Source: an uncultured Clostridia bacterium (GTDB lineage: Bacteria; Bacillota; Clostridia; Oscillospirales; CAG-272). From it: 22,912 nt of DNA. Below the pieces are notes generated by a model. That model did no database searches. It had not been told where the DNA came from and saw only the letters and a list, made by a program, of their open reading frames with translations. The position numbers and the translations under genes are program-made. Location: NCBI GenBank assembly GCA_937894775.1, contig CALAXC010000312.1, forward strand, positions 1-22,912, written 5' to 3'. Below are positions 15,711 through 22,777 of the stretch, one piece after another. Position 1 is the stretch's first letter. Each line of letters starts with the position of its first letter.

Positions 15711-17255
15711 ATGAAAAAAAACCGAAGCCTATTAAATGTAATTGTAGCTATTGTTTTTAAACTTATACTTTTTCCGGGAAATTTCTTAGTGAGAAGGTAT
15801 TTGATTCATTTAATAGGAAATGAAATAAATGGTATATATTCGTTGTATCTTAGTATTATAGGAGTTTTATCTGTTGCGGAACTTGGAATCGGAGAAGCAA
15901 TTGTTTTTTGTATGTATAAACCAATTGTTGAAGGTGATACCGAAAAAACAGCCTCTCTTTATAATTTGTTTAAACGGATATATTTTGTTATTGGTTTAAT
16001 AATTGCAGTAGCAGGATGCGCTGTAATGCCGTTTTTGCCATATCTTGCAAAGGGGCACTCTGCTGTTGATGTAAACCTTTATCTTACGTTTGGTCTAATG
16101 CTTGTTTCTGTAGTTATGTCATATTCTTTTAGCGCAAAAACTTCGTTGATGAATGCGTATAAAGATAATTATATCACTACTATAATAACGTCAAGCGGAT
16201 TACTTTTGCAATATATTTTGCAAATTGCGGTTTTGTTCATTACGCGGTCTTTCGTGTGGTATATCATATGCTGTATCATAGCGAATGCAGTGCAATGGAT
16301 ATTAACAGAAATAATTATAAGGAAAAAATATCCTTCGATTGAAAAAAATATAGCGCCCAAAATAGATGGCGAAACAAAAAATCAAATAGTAAAAAATGTA
16401 AAAGCTATGTTTATGCACCGAATAGGTGGAGTTTTTGTGAATATGGCAGATAATCTTATAATTTCCGCTTGCTTGGGCATTGCTATTTTGGGACGGTATT
16501 CTAATTATACTATGGTAATGACGGCAATGACAGGAACTATGGCGTTGTTTTTTACTCCGTTAACATCAACTATCGGACATTTGTTTGTTAAGGATAAAGA
16601 GGCTTTTAAAACGTATTATAGTTTTTTTCACGCATTTAATTTTGCGTTGGGGTGTGTCTTCTTTTTAGGATATTATGCGGTCATAAATTCTGTAATCAGC
16701 ATATTCTTTGGTGCGAATTTAGAGCTGAACCGAGCTGTAATATTTGTTATTACATTAAATCATTTCATACAATTTATGCGACAGACGACATTGTTGTTTA
16801 GGGATGCGTCGGGAACTTTCTATCATGATAGATGGAAACCGCTGATTGAAGGCGGAATTAATTTAGTCCTTTCAATATTTTTCGTGTTGATTTTAAGAGA
16901 TTTTGCGGGAGAGGAAATTGCTGTTGTTGGTGTAATTCTGGCTACTATACTTACAAGTTTATTGGTGTGCCACACAGTTGAACCATATGTTTTGCATAAA
17001 CACGGTATGAATAGTTCACCCCACAAATATTTTATTCAAAACTATTTGTATATCGCGATATTTGCGATTATGTTAGTTGTACTTGACTTTTCTATGGTCA
17101 GTTTTGAAAATGTATGGATAGAACTTTTACTTAATGGATTGATTGCGGTTGGACTTGCGATGATACCGATAGTAGCTGTTGTATACTTTAATAAGAATTT
17201 CAGAAGTTATGTAAAATCATTTTTAAGAAAAATAAAGTTAAAGTTCGTAAAATAA
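15711..17255 (+). CDS. Wzx-type oligosaccharide flippase (polysaccharide biosynthesis protein, MOP superfamily)
   Basis: A 514-residue protein with about 12-14 membrane helices, beginning with an amphipathic basic N-terminus and VFKLILFPGNFLVRRYLIHLIG, and containing GIYSLYLSIIGVLSVAELGIG, the conserved early helix loop of Wzx-like exporters. It should turn undecaprenyl-linked repeat units to the outer face for the EpsG-like polymerase. A polar cytoplasmic loop near 210-228 (KYPSIEKNIAPKIDGETKN) separates the two halves. It is the last gene of the operon, 5 bp before the terminator stem. The start is set by AAGAGG 10 bp before the ATG. Confidence 0.93.
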   Translation: MKKNRSLLNVIVAIVFKLILFPGNFLVRRYLIHLIGNEINGIYSLYLSIIGVLSVAELGIGEAIVFCMYKPIVEGDTEKTASLYNLFKRIYFVIGLIIAVAGCAVMPFLPYLAKGHSAVDVNLYLTFGLMLVSVVMSYSFSAKTSLMNAYKDNYITTIITSSGLLLQYILQIAVLFITRSFVWYIICCIIANAVQWILTEIIIRKKYPSIEKNIAPKIDGETKNQIVKNVKAMFMHRIGGVFVNMADNLIISACLGIAILGRYSNYTMVMTAMTGTMALFFTPLTSTIGHLFVKDKEAFKTYYSFFHAFNFALGCVFFLGYYAVINSVISIFFGANLELNRAVIFVITLNHFIQFMRQTTLLFRDASGTFYHDRWKPLIEGGINLVLSIFFVLILRDFAGEEIAVVGVILATILTSLLVCHTVEPYVLHKHGMNSSPHKYFIQNYLYIAIFAIMLVVLDFSMVSFENVWIELLLNGLIAVGLAMIPIVAVVYFNKNFRSYVKSFLRKIKLKFVK

Positions 17256-17259
17256 TTAT

Positions 17260-17295
17260 AAAACCGAGGTCGATAAAAGTCGACTTCGGTTTTTA
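17260..17295 (+). terminator. Terminator of the polysaccharide operon
   Basis: A 14-bp stem (17260-17273 with 17280-17293, one G-T pair) with core AACCGAGGTCGA/TCGACTTCGGTT and a TAAAAG loop, followed by a T run. It ends the 13-kb operon. Confidence 0.92.
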
Positions 17296-17329
17296 ATTGT
17301 GAAAAATACAAAAAAAATCAAAAAAAGTA

Positions 17330-17358
17330 TTGACAAACCTTTTGATCTATGTTATAAT
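17330..17358 (+). promoter_or_regulatory. Promoter of tRNA-Pro
   Basis: -35 TTGACA (17330-17335), a 17-bp spacer, and -10 TATAAT (17353-17358) with an extended TG at 17350-17351. The mature tRNA begins 17 bp after the -10. Confidence 0.9.
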
Positions 17359-17375
17359 ATTCAAGTCGTGAAGAT

Positions 17376-17451
17376 CTGGGTGTGGCGCAGCTGGTAGCGC
17401 GCTACCTTGGGGTGGTAGAGGCCGCAAGTTCAAGTCTTGTCACTCAGACCA
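17376..17451 (+). tRNA. tRNA-Pro (GGG)
   Basis: 76 nt with encoded CCA. Acceptor CTGGGTG pairs with CACTCAG (one G-T pair). The D arm is GCGC...GCGC, the anticodon arm CTACC-TTGGGGT-GGTAG with anticodon GGG, and the T arm GCAAG-TTCAAGT-CTTGT. Discriminator A. It has its own promoter and terminator. The next gene encodes a predicted Ala-tRNA(Pro) deacylase. Confidence 0.97.
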
Positions 17452-17496
17452 AATATAGCCGAATGAACTATGCTCATTCGGCTATATTTATTTTTT
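17451..17496 (+). terminator. Terminator between tRNA-Pro and the editing-protein gene
   Basis: A 16-bp perfect stem (AAATATAGCCGAATGA at 17451-17466 with 17474-17489) and a 7-nt loop are followed by ATTTTTT. The 5' arm begins at the terminal A of the tRNA CCA. A T-rich stretch (17497-17520) follows without a clear promoter for the next gene; a weak TATAAA is the only -10-like site. Confidence 0.9.
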
Positions 17497-17534
17497 AATA
17501 TAAAATTTAGTTTTTTTATTTCAAGAGGTATAAT

Positions 17535-18068
17535 ATGATTTTATATAATGGCGCACCTGAAAACATCAATGAAAGATCAGAAAAAGAGCAGAGAACTTAT
17601 CGCTTTTTGGACTCACTTAGTATAGAGTATCAGCGCGTAGACCATGAGGCGGCTATGACAATGGAAGCCTGCATTGAGATCGATCAAGCATTAGGCACGG
17701 CAATGTGTAAGAATTTGTTTCTGTCAAACCGTCAGGAAACCGCGTTTTATCTTTTACTTATTCCGAGTGATAAACCGTTTAAAACTAAGGATCTCTCAGC
17801 ACAGCTCGGAGTCGCGCGCCTTTCTTTTGGAAAAGCCGAATATATGGAAAGCTTTTTGGATATTTTACCCGGTTCGCTGAGTGTGTTAGGTCTTATGAAC
17901 GATAAAGAAAATAACGTTCAGCTTTTGATAGATGAGGATATCTTTATATCCGAGCTTATAGGAGTACATCCGTGTGTAAATACCTCAAGTTTGGCTATAA
18001 CGGTAAAGGATTTGTGTGAAAAAATCATTCCCGCAATGAAACATACTCCAATAGTTGTTAAATTATAA
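17535..18068 (+). CDS. Prolyl-tRNA editing protein, ProXp-ala type (YbaK/ProX family)
   Basis: A 177-residue stand-alone deacylase of the YbaK/ProX superfamily, which hydrolyses Ala wrongly attached to tRNA(Pro) by prolyl-tRNA synthetase. Residues 20-160 carry the domain: VDHEAAMTME (35-44), a Lys in MCKNLFLSN (K59), LGVARLSFG (91-99), LPGSLSVLGLMND (111-123) and GVHPCVNT (143-150). The PGS...GL-x-ND and HP-x-x-NT patterns point to the ProXp-ala (PrdX-like) branch rather than the Cys-specific YbaK branch. AAGAGG is 6 bp before the ATG. It lies 83 bp downstream of tRNA-Pro(GGG), its predicted substrate, with a terminator between. It may be transcribed by read-through of that terminator or from a weak local promoter. 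Confidence 0.92.
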   Translation: MILYNGAPENINERSEKEQRTYRFLDSLSIEYQRVDHEAAMTMEACIEIDQALGTAMCKNLFLSNRQETAFYLLLIPSDKPFKTKDLSAQLGVARLSFGKAEYMESFLDILPGSLSVLGLMNDKENNVQLLIDEDIFISELIGVHPCVNTSSLAITVKDLCEKIIPAMKHTPIVVKL

Positions 18069-18077
18069 AGTTTTATG

Positions 18078-18107
18078 CTTTAATTATAAAAAAATTAAAG
18101 TTTTTTT
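18078..18107 (+). terminator. Terminator after the editing-protein gene
   Basis: CTTTAATT (18078-18085) pairs with AATTAAAG (18093-18100) around a 7-nt A-rich loop, followed by T7. The stem has one G-C pair only, so it is weak but well formed. Confidence 0.75.
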
Positions 18108-18117
18108 ACAAAAACTA

Positions 18118-18148
18118 TTGACTTTAACGCTACGTAAAAGTGTACAAT
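18118..18148 (+). promoter_or_regulatory. MerR-type promoter and operator (probable autoregulation)
   Basis: -35 TTGACT (18118-18123) and -10 TACAAT (18143-18148) are 19 bp apart, the long spacing characteristic of MerR-activated promoters. The spacer holds a dyad at 18122-18140, left half CTTTAACG and right half CGTAAAAG around CTA (7 of 8 positions symmetrical). Such a site lets a MerR dimer untwist the DNA to align -35 and -10. The MerR gene starts 22 bp downstream, so autoregulation is the simplest reading. Confidence 0.87.
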
Positions 18149-18170
18149 CTCTGAAAAAGGAGGTACTTTC

Positions 18171-19673
18171 ATGAAGATAAAGGCGGTTTGTGAAAAAACA
18201 GGTCTTACTGATAGAACCGTTCGGTATTACATAGAGGAAAAATTGATTTCTCCGTCATATACCGAAAATTACCTTGGAAGAAAATCTTTTGATTTTTCGG
18301 ATGAGGATATAGTGGCATTATGTGATATTGCGGTGCTTAGAAGCTTTGATTTTTCTATTGAAGAGATAAGAACGCTATCAAACGATCCAAACAGTAGCTT
18401 GATAATAATAAATGCTGTAAAAGAGCGAATACAATCTGAGGTTACTGCTAATCAAAAAAAGTTATCAGCACTTGCTTCTTTAAATAATCAAACTGTTTAT
18501 ACTATTTCGGAGATTGCAAAAGAATTATCAAAGCCCGAGGATTCTATATCGACAGAGGAAAGCATAAAGAAAAATGGGTGGCAAGTATTTCTCACGTTTT
18601 TTAAAGCTGCTGTACGACTTTTAATATTTTGGTTTTCTATTGTAATAAGCTTAATTATTATTGCGGTATCATTTATTAGATATGAATATCCAATAATCAA
18701 TCCAATTTTTTTGTCTCTAACAATTATTACATTTATTCCTGCATTTTTAAGCTTAATTTTATCAAAAGCAAATGCTTTAAAAAACGGAATAGTTAAAATT
18801 ATAATTTTCTCTATTTGTATTATTTGCATACCAATAAGCATATTTACATCAATTATGACTATTCAAAATTGTGAGCATACGTGGAAAGAAATTGCTGTTG
18901 AGGCGGAAATAAGTTGTTCGCAGGAAGGTCGTATAGTAAAAAAATGTGACAGCTGTCAAGAGGTAATCATTGATATTGTAGAGAAAAAGCCTCATACAGT
19001 TGTTTATGATAATGCTATAGAAGCTACTTGTACCTCGGATGGCTTGAGTGAGGGGCAGCATTGCTCGGTGTGTGGTGCTATTTTGGTTAAACAGGAAATT
19101 TTGAATAAGATAGCACATACTTATGTTAAAACTAAATCTCTTCCTACTTGCGGAGAGGATGGTTATATTGATTGTGTTTGTTCTTGTGGGGATAGCTATA
19201 GGGACAGCATTATATGGGCTACTGAAAAACATGATTTTGAAAAGAACGGGGAATTAGGCTACAAATGTAGATTTTGTTCTCTTGAGGTTTGTGAATACGG
19301 TTATGTTGATGGTTCGATTGCAGGAGATACGCAAAATATGCAGTATTATATAACCGGAACCGCTGATAAGTTCAATGAGCAAGAAAGAACACTTGTGATA
19401 TATGGTTCGGGTAAAATGCCTGAACCTGCATACAAAGATTATCATCCTTGGAGATATAGCTTGTATGTTGAGGAGATAAAAGCTGTTGTTATATGTGCTG
19501 GAATTACATCTGTTGCCAATGGAGCTTTTTCGGGCGGAATACCTGATGATACTTTTTACGGTAATCCTTTTCATTCTGTTGAAAGCTTTACTGTCAAAGG
19601 AAATTCTCTCACTGTAGATTTGCAAAGCAGTGATATGAGCGGTATAGAATGCGATATTACATATTTAAAGTAA
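18171..19673 (+). CDS. Membrane-spanning MerR-family regulator with extracellular Cys-rich and BspA-like region
   Basis: A 500-residue protein of unusual build. Residues 1-70 are a MerR winged helix (VCEKTGLTDRTVRYYIEEKL, then DFSDEDIVALCDIAVLRSF). A likely dimerising helix spans about 75-120. Three hydrophobic helices follow (about 147-169, 174-197, 207-230); an odd number places the rest outside. Residues 235-372 carry several Cys-x-x-Cys units: KKCDSCQE, QHCSVCGA, DCVCSCGD, YKCRFCSL, each ahead of or behind a His-Thr or Thr-Cys/Gly pattern typical of secreted clostridial proteins. Residues 405-460 (LVIYGSGKMP...HPW, then ITSVANGAFSG) resemble the start of BspA-like leucine-rich repeats. 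AAGGAGG gives a strong start at 18171. The 19-bp-spaced dyad upstream and the lipoprotein 46 bp downstream suggest that it controls its own operon in response to a surface signal. Family call firm, topology inferred. Confidence 0.86.
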   Translation: MKIKAVCEKTGLTDRTVRYYIEEKLISPSYTENYLGRKSFDFSDEDIVALCDIAVLRSFDFSIEEIRTLSNDPNSSLIIINAVKERIQSEVTANQKKLSALASLNNQTVYTISEIAKELSKPEDSISTEESIKKNGWQVFLTFFKAAVRLLIFWFSIVISLIIIAVSFIRYEYPIINPIFLSLTIITFIPAFLSLILSKANALKNGIVKIIIFSICIICIPISIFTSIMTIQNCEHTWKEIAVEAEISCSQEGRIVKKCDSCQEVIIDIVEKKPHTVVYDNAIEATCTSDGLSEGQHCSVCGAILVKQEILNKIAHTYVKTKSLPTCGEDGYIDCVCSCGDSYRDSIIWATEKHDFEKNGELGYKCRFCSLEVCEYGYVDGSIAGDTQNMQYYITGTADKFNEQERTLVIYGSGKMPEPAYKDYHPWRYSLYVEEIKAVVICAGITSVANGAFSGGIPDDTFYGNPFHSVESFTVKGNSLTVDLQSSDMSGIECDITYLK

Positions 19674-19719
19674 TATATCTTCCAGAAGATACTTAAAAAA
19701 ATGCAAGAAAGGATTTTTT

Positions 19720-20997
19720 ATGATGAAAAAACGAATAGTTGTTTTTGTGACTTTTATTTTATTGTTTTCTATGCTTATAACGTCTTGCGCTGTAAGAGAT
19801 AAAGAAAACAGTACGGAAAATTCTGAATTTTTGGAAATTTCAGAGAATGCTCCGTCACACACACATTCCTACGGTAAATGGACTATAACTAAAGAAGCAA
19901 CCTGCAAAGAGAGCGGTAGTAAAGAACGTGTTTGCTCATGTGGATATAAGGAGACAAATACCATTGGAATTATAGATCATAAATATGTAAATAATGTTTG
20001 CTCGATGTGCAATCAAAGTGATGCTGTATTATTTGTTCCCGATTATAAGGCGGGTGAAGCTAATGTTGTCGGAAGTGATGGTTCTTTAAATTATACCTCG
20101 CAGGGAAAATATATTTATTTTTCTGATGGAAATAAGATAAATAAAATCGAAAGCAATACAAAAAAGCTTACAGAGGTTTATAAGGTTACGGCAGGGAATA
20201 CGTTCTGTGTAAATGTTGTTGGGGATTGGATATATTTTTACTGTCGTGGAAGTACGGCTGATAAATCCTATATTGCCAAGGTAAGAACAGATGGCTCGGG
20301 ATTTGCTAAAATAGTTATTTCGGTTACGGTGGTTGAAATGATTGTCGCAAAGAATACTATATTTTATACCACAGAACCCGCAAATGGAGAATATACTGAT
20401 TTTGAAAAAGATGTAATGCCATTATACAGTGTTTCTGTAAATGGTGGAACGCCTAAACAGATTCATGACGGATCGGTTTCAAACATGGTTGCGGATGGTA
20501 ATTATTTATACTTTATTTATGAAAATGAATCCGGTAGAAATATAATCAGAATAAAACATGGAAGTACCAAGGAAAGCGTTTTGTTTAGTGGAGAAACGGT
20601 ATATATGCTTTCTCTTGAAAATTCAAAGCTCTATTTCCTTACTATGGATAAATATACCGAAGAATGGTCTGTAGCTTCTATTTCTACGAGCGGTGGGAAT
20701 TATACCGATTACGGAAAAATTGTTATGAATACTGAAACTATGTATGTTGTTGGAAATAAGTGCTATTATATGGGAATTGCTAATAGCGGTGATGATATTG
20801 AAGTGCAAATGGGACTTGTAGAATATAATCTTACAACAAAACAGTCTAGGGTAATAATGGAAGAAGAAAGCTTTGAATTTCAATTTACGGGTGAGTTTTT
20901 GATTTTTGAAAGATATGGTTACAGTAATGACAAACTTCAATCTTTGAAAATTTATAATACTTCTACCAACAATTTTGAAGAAATAAATATTGCATAA
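19720..20997 (+). CDS. Lipoprotein with Cys-rich module and propeller-like domain
   Basis: A 425-residue surface protein. The signal peptide (basic 2-5, hydrophobic 7-19) ends in lipobox LITSC (Cys23). After a polar linker, residues 48-97 carry the same type of module as the upstream MerR protein: HTHSYGKWTITKEATC...SGSKERVCSCG and DHKYVNNVCSMC. Residues 115-425 are strand-rich with recurring G-x-(W/Y)-(I/L)-Y-F blades (KYIYFSDG, DWIYFYC, NYLYFIYE, SKLYFLTM, NKCYYMG), as in DUF5050-like six- to seven-bladed propellers. The start has GAAAGGA 7 bp upstream; a second ATG follows at once. It is probably co-transcribed with the regulator and may act as its partner, ligand-binder or target. No enzymatic motif seen. 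Confidence 0.82.
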   Translation: MMKKRIVVFVTFILLFSMLITSCAVRDKENSTENSEFLEISENAPSHTHSYGKWTITKEATCKESGSKERVCSCGYKETNTIGIIDHKYVNNVCSMCNQSDAVLFVPDYKAGEANVVGSDGSLNYTSQGKYIYFSDGNKINKIESNTKKLTEVYKVTAGNTFCVNVVGDWIYFYCRGSTADKSYIAKVRTDGSGFAKIVISVTVVEMIVAKNTIFYTTEPANGEYTDFEKDVMPLYSVSVNGGTPKQIHDGSVSNMVADGNYLYFIYENESGRNIIRIKHGSTKESVLFSGETVYMLSLENSKLYFLTMDKYTEEWSVASISTSGGNYTDYGKIVMNTETMYVVGNKCYYMGIANSGDDIEVQMGLVEYNLTTKQSRVIMEEESFEFQFTGEFLIFERYGYSNDKLQSLKIYNTSTNNFEEINIA

Positions 20998-21001
20998 AAA
21001 T

Positions 21002-21041
21002 AAAACTGCCACGTTTAGCACAAGCTTTATGTGGCAGTTTT
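21002..21041. terminator. Bidirectional terminator between convergent units
   Basis: AAAACTGCCAC (21002-21012) pairs with GTGGCAGTTTT (21031-21041) around an 18-nt loop that can pair further. The A and T flanks let it stop transcription from the MerR operon on the plus strand and from the minus-strand gene ending at 21056. Confidence 0.87.
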
Positions 21042-21055
21042 GCATAATTGAGAAG

Positions 21056-21349
21056 TTATTTTTTTATAGGCAAATAGTTTTCATTATCAATACGAATTAC
21101 GGGCGCACCTTGATTGTTAAATGAGATAAGCGCGGGCATTTCTCCAAGTCGGAACATTTGTTCAACTTTTTTGAGTGAAAAGGGCTTCTCACTTATATCA
21201 AAGTTAGTTCCATCTATCGAAATAAGTATCTTTCCTGTAAGATTTGAGCAGGTAAGCTCAATTTTGTGCGTGATTATGTTTCCGGTTTCTTCGCCCGTTT
21301 CAATATTTGTTTCGTTTTCGGGAATTTCCCAATAATATTTTTTAGCCAT
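21056..21349 (-). CDS. Small protein of unknown function
   Basis: A 97-residue, Glu-rich and soluble protein with no signal peptide or membrane helix. The visible pattern is HKIELTCSNLTGKILISIDGTNFDI followed by FRLGEMPALISF and APVIRIDNENY, suggesting a small beta-rich domain with two ID-x-x-x-(F/Y) strands. I do not recognise the family. CGAGG lies 8 bp before the ATG on the minus strand. The gene begins 16 bp after the PHP gene stop and is probably co-transcribed with it, then ends at a bidirectional terminator. Role unknown; a link with the PHP enzyme is suggested by position only. Confidence 0.75.
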   Translation of the reverse strand: MAKKYYWEIPENETNIETGEETGNIITHKIELTCSNLTGKILISIDGTNFDISEKPFSLKKVEQMFRLGEMPALISFNNQGAPVIRIDNENYLPIKK

Positions 21350-21365
21350 AGTATATACCTCGTTA

Positions 21366-22073
21366 TTAATAAATATAGGGAATTATAATGCTTCCCGAAC
21401 AGTCAAATACAACGTCTTTTGATTTTATCGCCGCGGCAATGTCAAATGAGTCCTTTAGTTCTTTTTTAGTTCTCATAAGACATAGCGCGTGATGGGTTAT
21501 ATGATGAAAGTCGCTTCCGCCCGTAACTAAAAGATCGTTCTTTTTTGCGTGCTGAACTGAAAGCGCATTTCGTTGGTTGTGGTTAGGATGCATATTATAT
21601 GCTTCAATTCCGTCAATAGAGTCAATAGGCGCGCGGGTAACACCGTTTCTGAAAGGGTGTGCCTGAATTATAACATTACGGTCATTTTTTGCCTGCTTAT
21701 AGAAGTTTTCAATGCCGTAAGGGGTGAGCTCGGCATAAAATTGAAGCTCATCTTCTTCGATGCCAAAAACAAGATAATCATTGTTAGAACCGTCAAAACG
21801 TATTTCGATGCCTAAAACAACATTAATATCATTTTTCGCGCTTTCTTTTGCAAGATGATAGTCTTCAAGATATTTTGCTACATTTTCTTTGATATTTCCT
21901 ACAGTAAGATCCGAATTAAAATGATTTGTAATAGCAAGAGTGGTAACTCTTGAAGCTTTATAAAAGTCGACCGCTTCATCCGCGGGAAAATCTCCGCAAA
22001 AGCTCGCAGGATTTGTGTGCGCGTGAAGCTCGGTGGTAAAGGGGTAATCGGTTAAAATTTTTTTGAAATCCAT
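21366..22073 (-). CDS. PHP-domain metal-dependent phosphoesterase
   Basis: A 235-residue cytoplasmic hydrolase of the PHP superfamily, which cleaves phosphate esters with a multi-metal site. Metal-binding motifs seen: TELHAHT (H17, H19), ITNH (H51), GIE (E90), QAHPF (H139) and GGSDFHH (D188, H190). The second motif usually reads (T/S)DH; here Asn50 stands in the Asp place. The stand-alone short PHP proteins include histidinol-phosphatase-like and 3',5'-nucleotide phosphatase enzymes; sequence alone does not separate them. GGAG lies just before the ATG, and a TTGAAA-17-TATAAT promoter lies upstream. The 97-residue gene follows in the same operon. Confidence 0.9.
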   Translation of the reverse strand: MDFKKILTDYPFTTELHAHTNPASFCGDFPADEAVDFYKASRVTTLAITNHFNSDLTVGNIKENVAKYLEDYHLAKESAKNDINVVLGIEIRFDGSNNDYLVFGIEEDELQFYAELTPYGIENFYKQAKNDRNVIIQAHPFRNGVTRAPIDSIDGIEAYNMHPNHNQRNALSVQHAKKNDLLVTGGSDFHHITHHALCLMRTKKELKDSFDIAAAIKSKDVVFDCSGSIIIPYIY

Positions 22074-22777
22074 AATATCTCCGCATATAATATTATAAAT
22101 AAATTATATAACAACTTTAAAATTATTTCAATAGTTTTATTATATTTTTTTGGAACTGTTACTGATTGTTTTGGAATTATTAATAATGTAAGAAGTGGAA
22201 GGTAGTTAATACTGGAAATTTTCAATGATGTTGGGATTATGTTATTTGTATTTTCTTTTAATAATGGTAAGAAATTAGATATTTTGATATGTGGAATTAA
22301 TGATAAGATATTTATAGTGTATAATCCTATATTAATAATTAATAGTAGTAATGCTAATTTTGATATAACATTTATACCTTTGTTAGCTCCATAAATTATT
22401 AATAATATAAGTAGTAAACAACTTACTATGAATGGTGTTCTATATAAGAATTGAGATAAGATAAAATTATTAATGTTATATAGAAGAGTTATACCTAATG
22501 TTATTAATAATAATGAAAATAGAATATTAATGATGAATCCAATTTTTTTACCAAATAAAGAATTTATTTTTTCATTTAATTTTAATTCTGGTTTATATTT
22601 AGAAATGTATATAATCATAGTTAAAGGGATAAAACCAATTATATAGGAAATAAGAGCTGATAACCATGAATTTACTCCAGCGCCTTCTTTAAGAATTGAT
22701 ACGGATATTCCAAAAAAAGTTGTTACTGTTTGTATTATGACAATAGATGCAATTTCTAAATAACTAGTTTTTTTCAT
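22052..22777 (-). CDS. GerAB-like spore germination permease, 3'-truncated
   Basis: 241 residues with seven or so membrane helices. The start ISVSILKEGAGVNSWLSALISYIIGF, then EKINSLFGKKIGFIINILFSL, RTPFIVSCLLLI and ANKGINVISKLALLLL follow the order of the GerAB/GerKB spore germination permeases (APC-type, near 360 residues). About a third is missing at the C-terminus: the frame runs through AT-rich DNA into the PHP leader and start codon and stops within the PHP gene. The ATG at 22777 is chosen for GGAGGG 5 bp upstream; the longer start at 22795 has none. It overlaps the end of the Ger(x)C-like gene by 14 bp. Base composition is far lower in GC than the rest of the window. It is probably a broken gene, from insertion or from a contig join. 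Confidence 0.78.
   Translation of the reverse strand: MKKTSYLEIASIVIIQTVTTFFGISVSILKEGAGVNSWLSALISYIIGFIPLTMIIYISKYKPELKLNEKINSLFGKKIGFIINILFSLLLITLGITLLYNINNFILSQFLYRTPFIVSCLLLILLIIYGANKGINVISKLALLLLIINIGLYTINILSLIPHIKISNFLPLLKENTNNIIPTSLKISSINYLPLLTLLIIPKQSVTVPKKYNKTIEIILKLLYNLFIILYAEILWISKKF
22103..22131 (-). promoter_or_regulatory. Promoter of the PHP operon (minus strand)
   Basis: On the minus strand, -35 TTGAAA (22126-22131) and -10 TATAAT (22103-22108) are 17 bp apart, 29 bp before the PHP start codon. The site lies inside the apparent 3' end of the GerAB-like frame, which suggests that this end is not original coding sequence. Confidence 0.62.
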
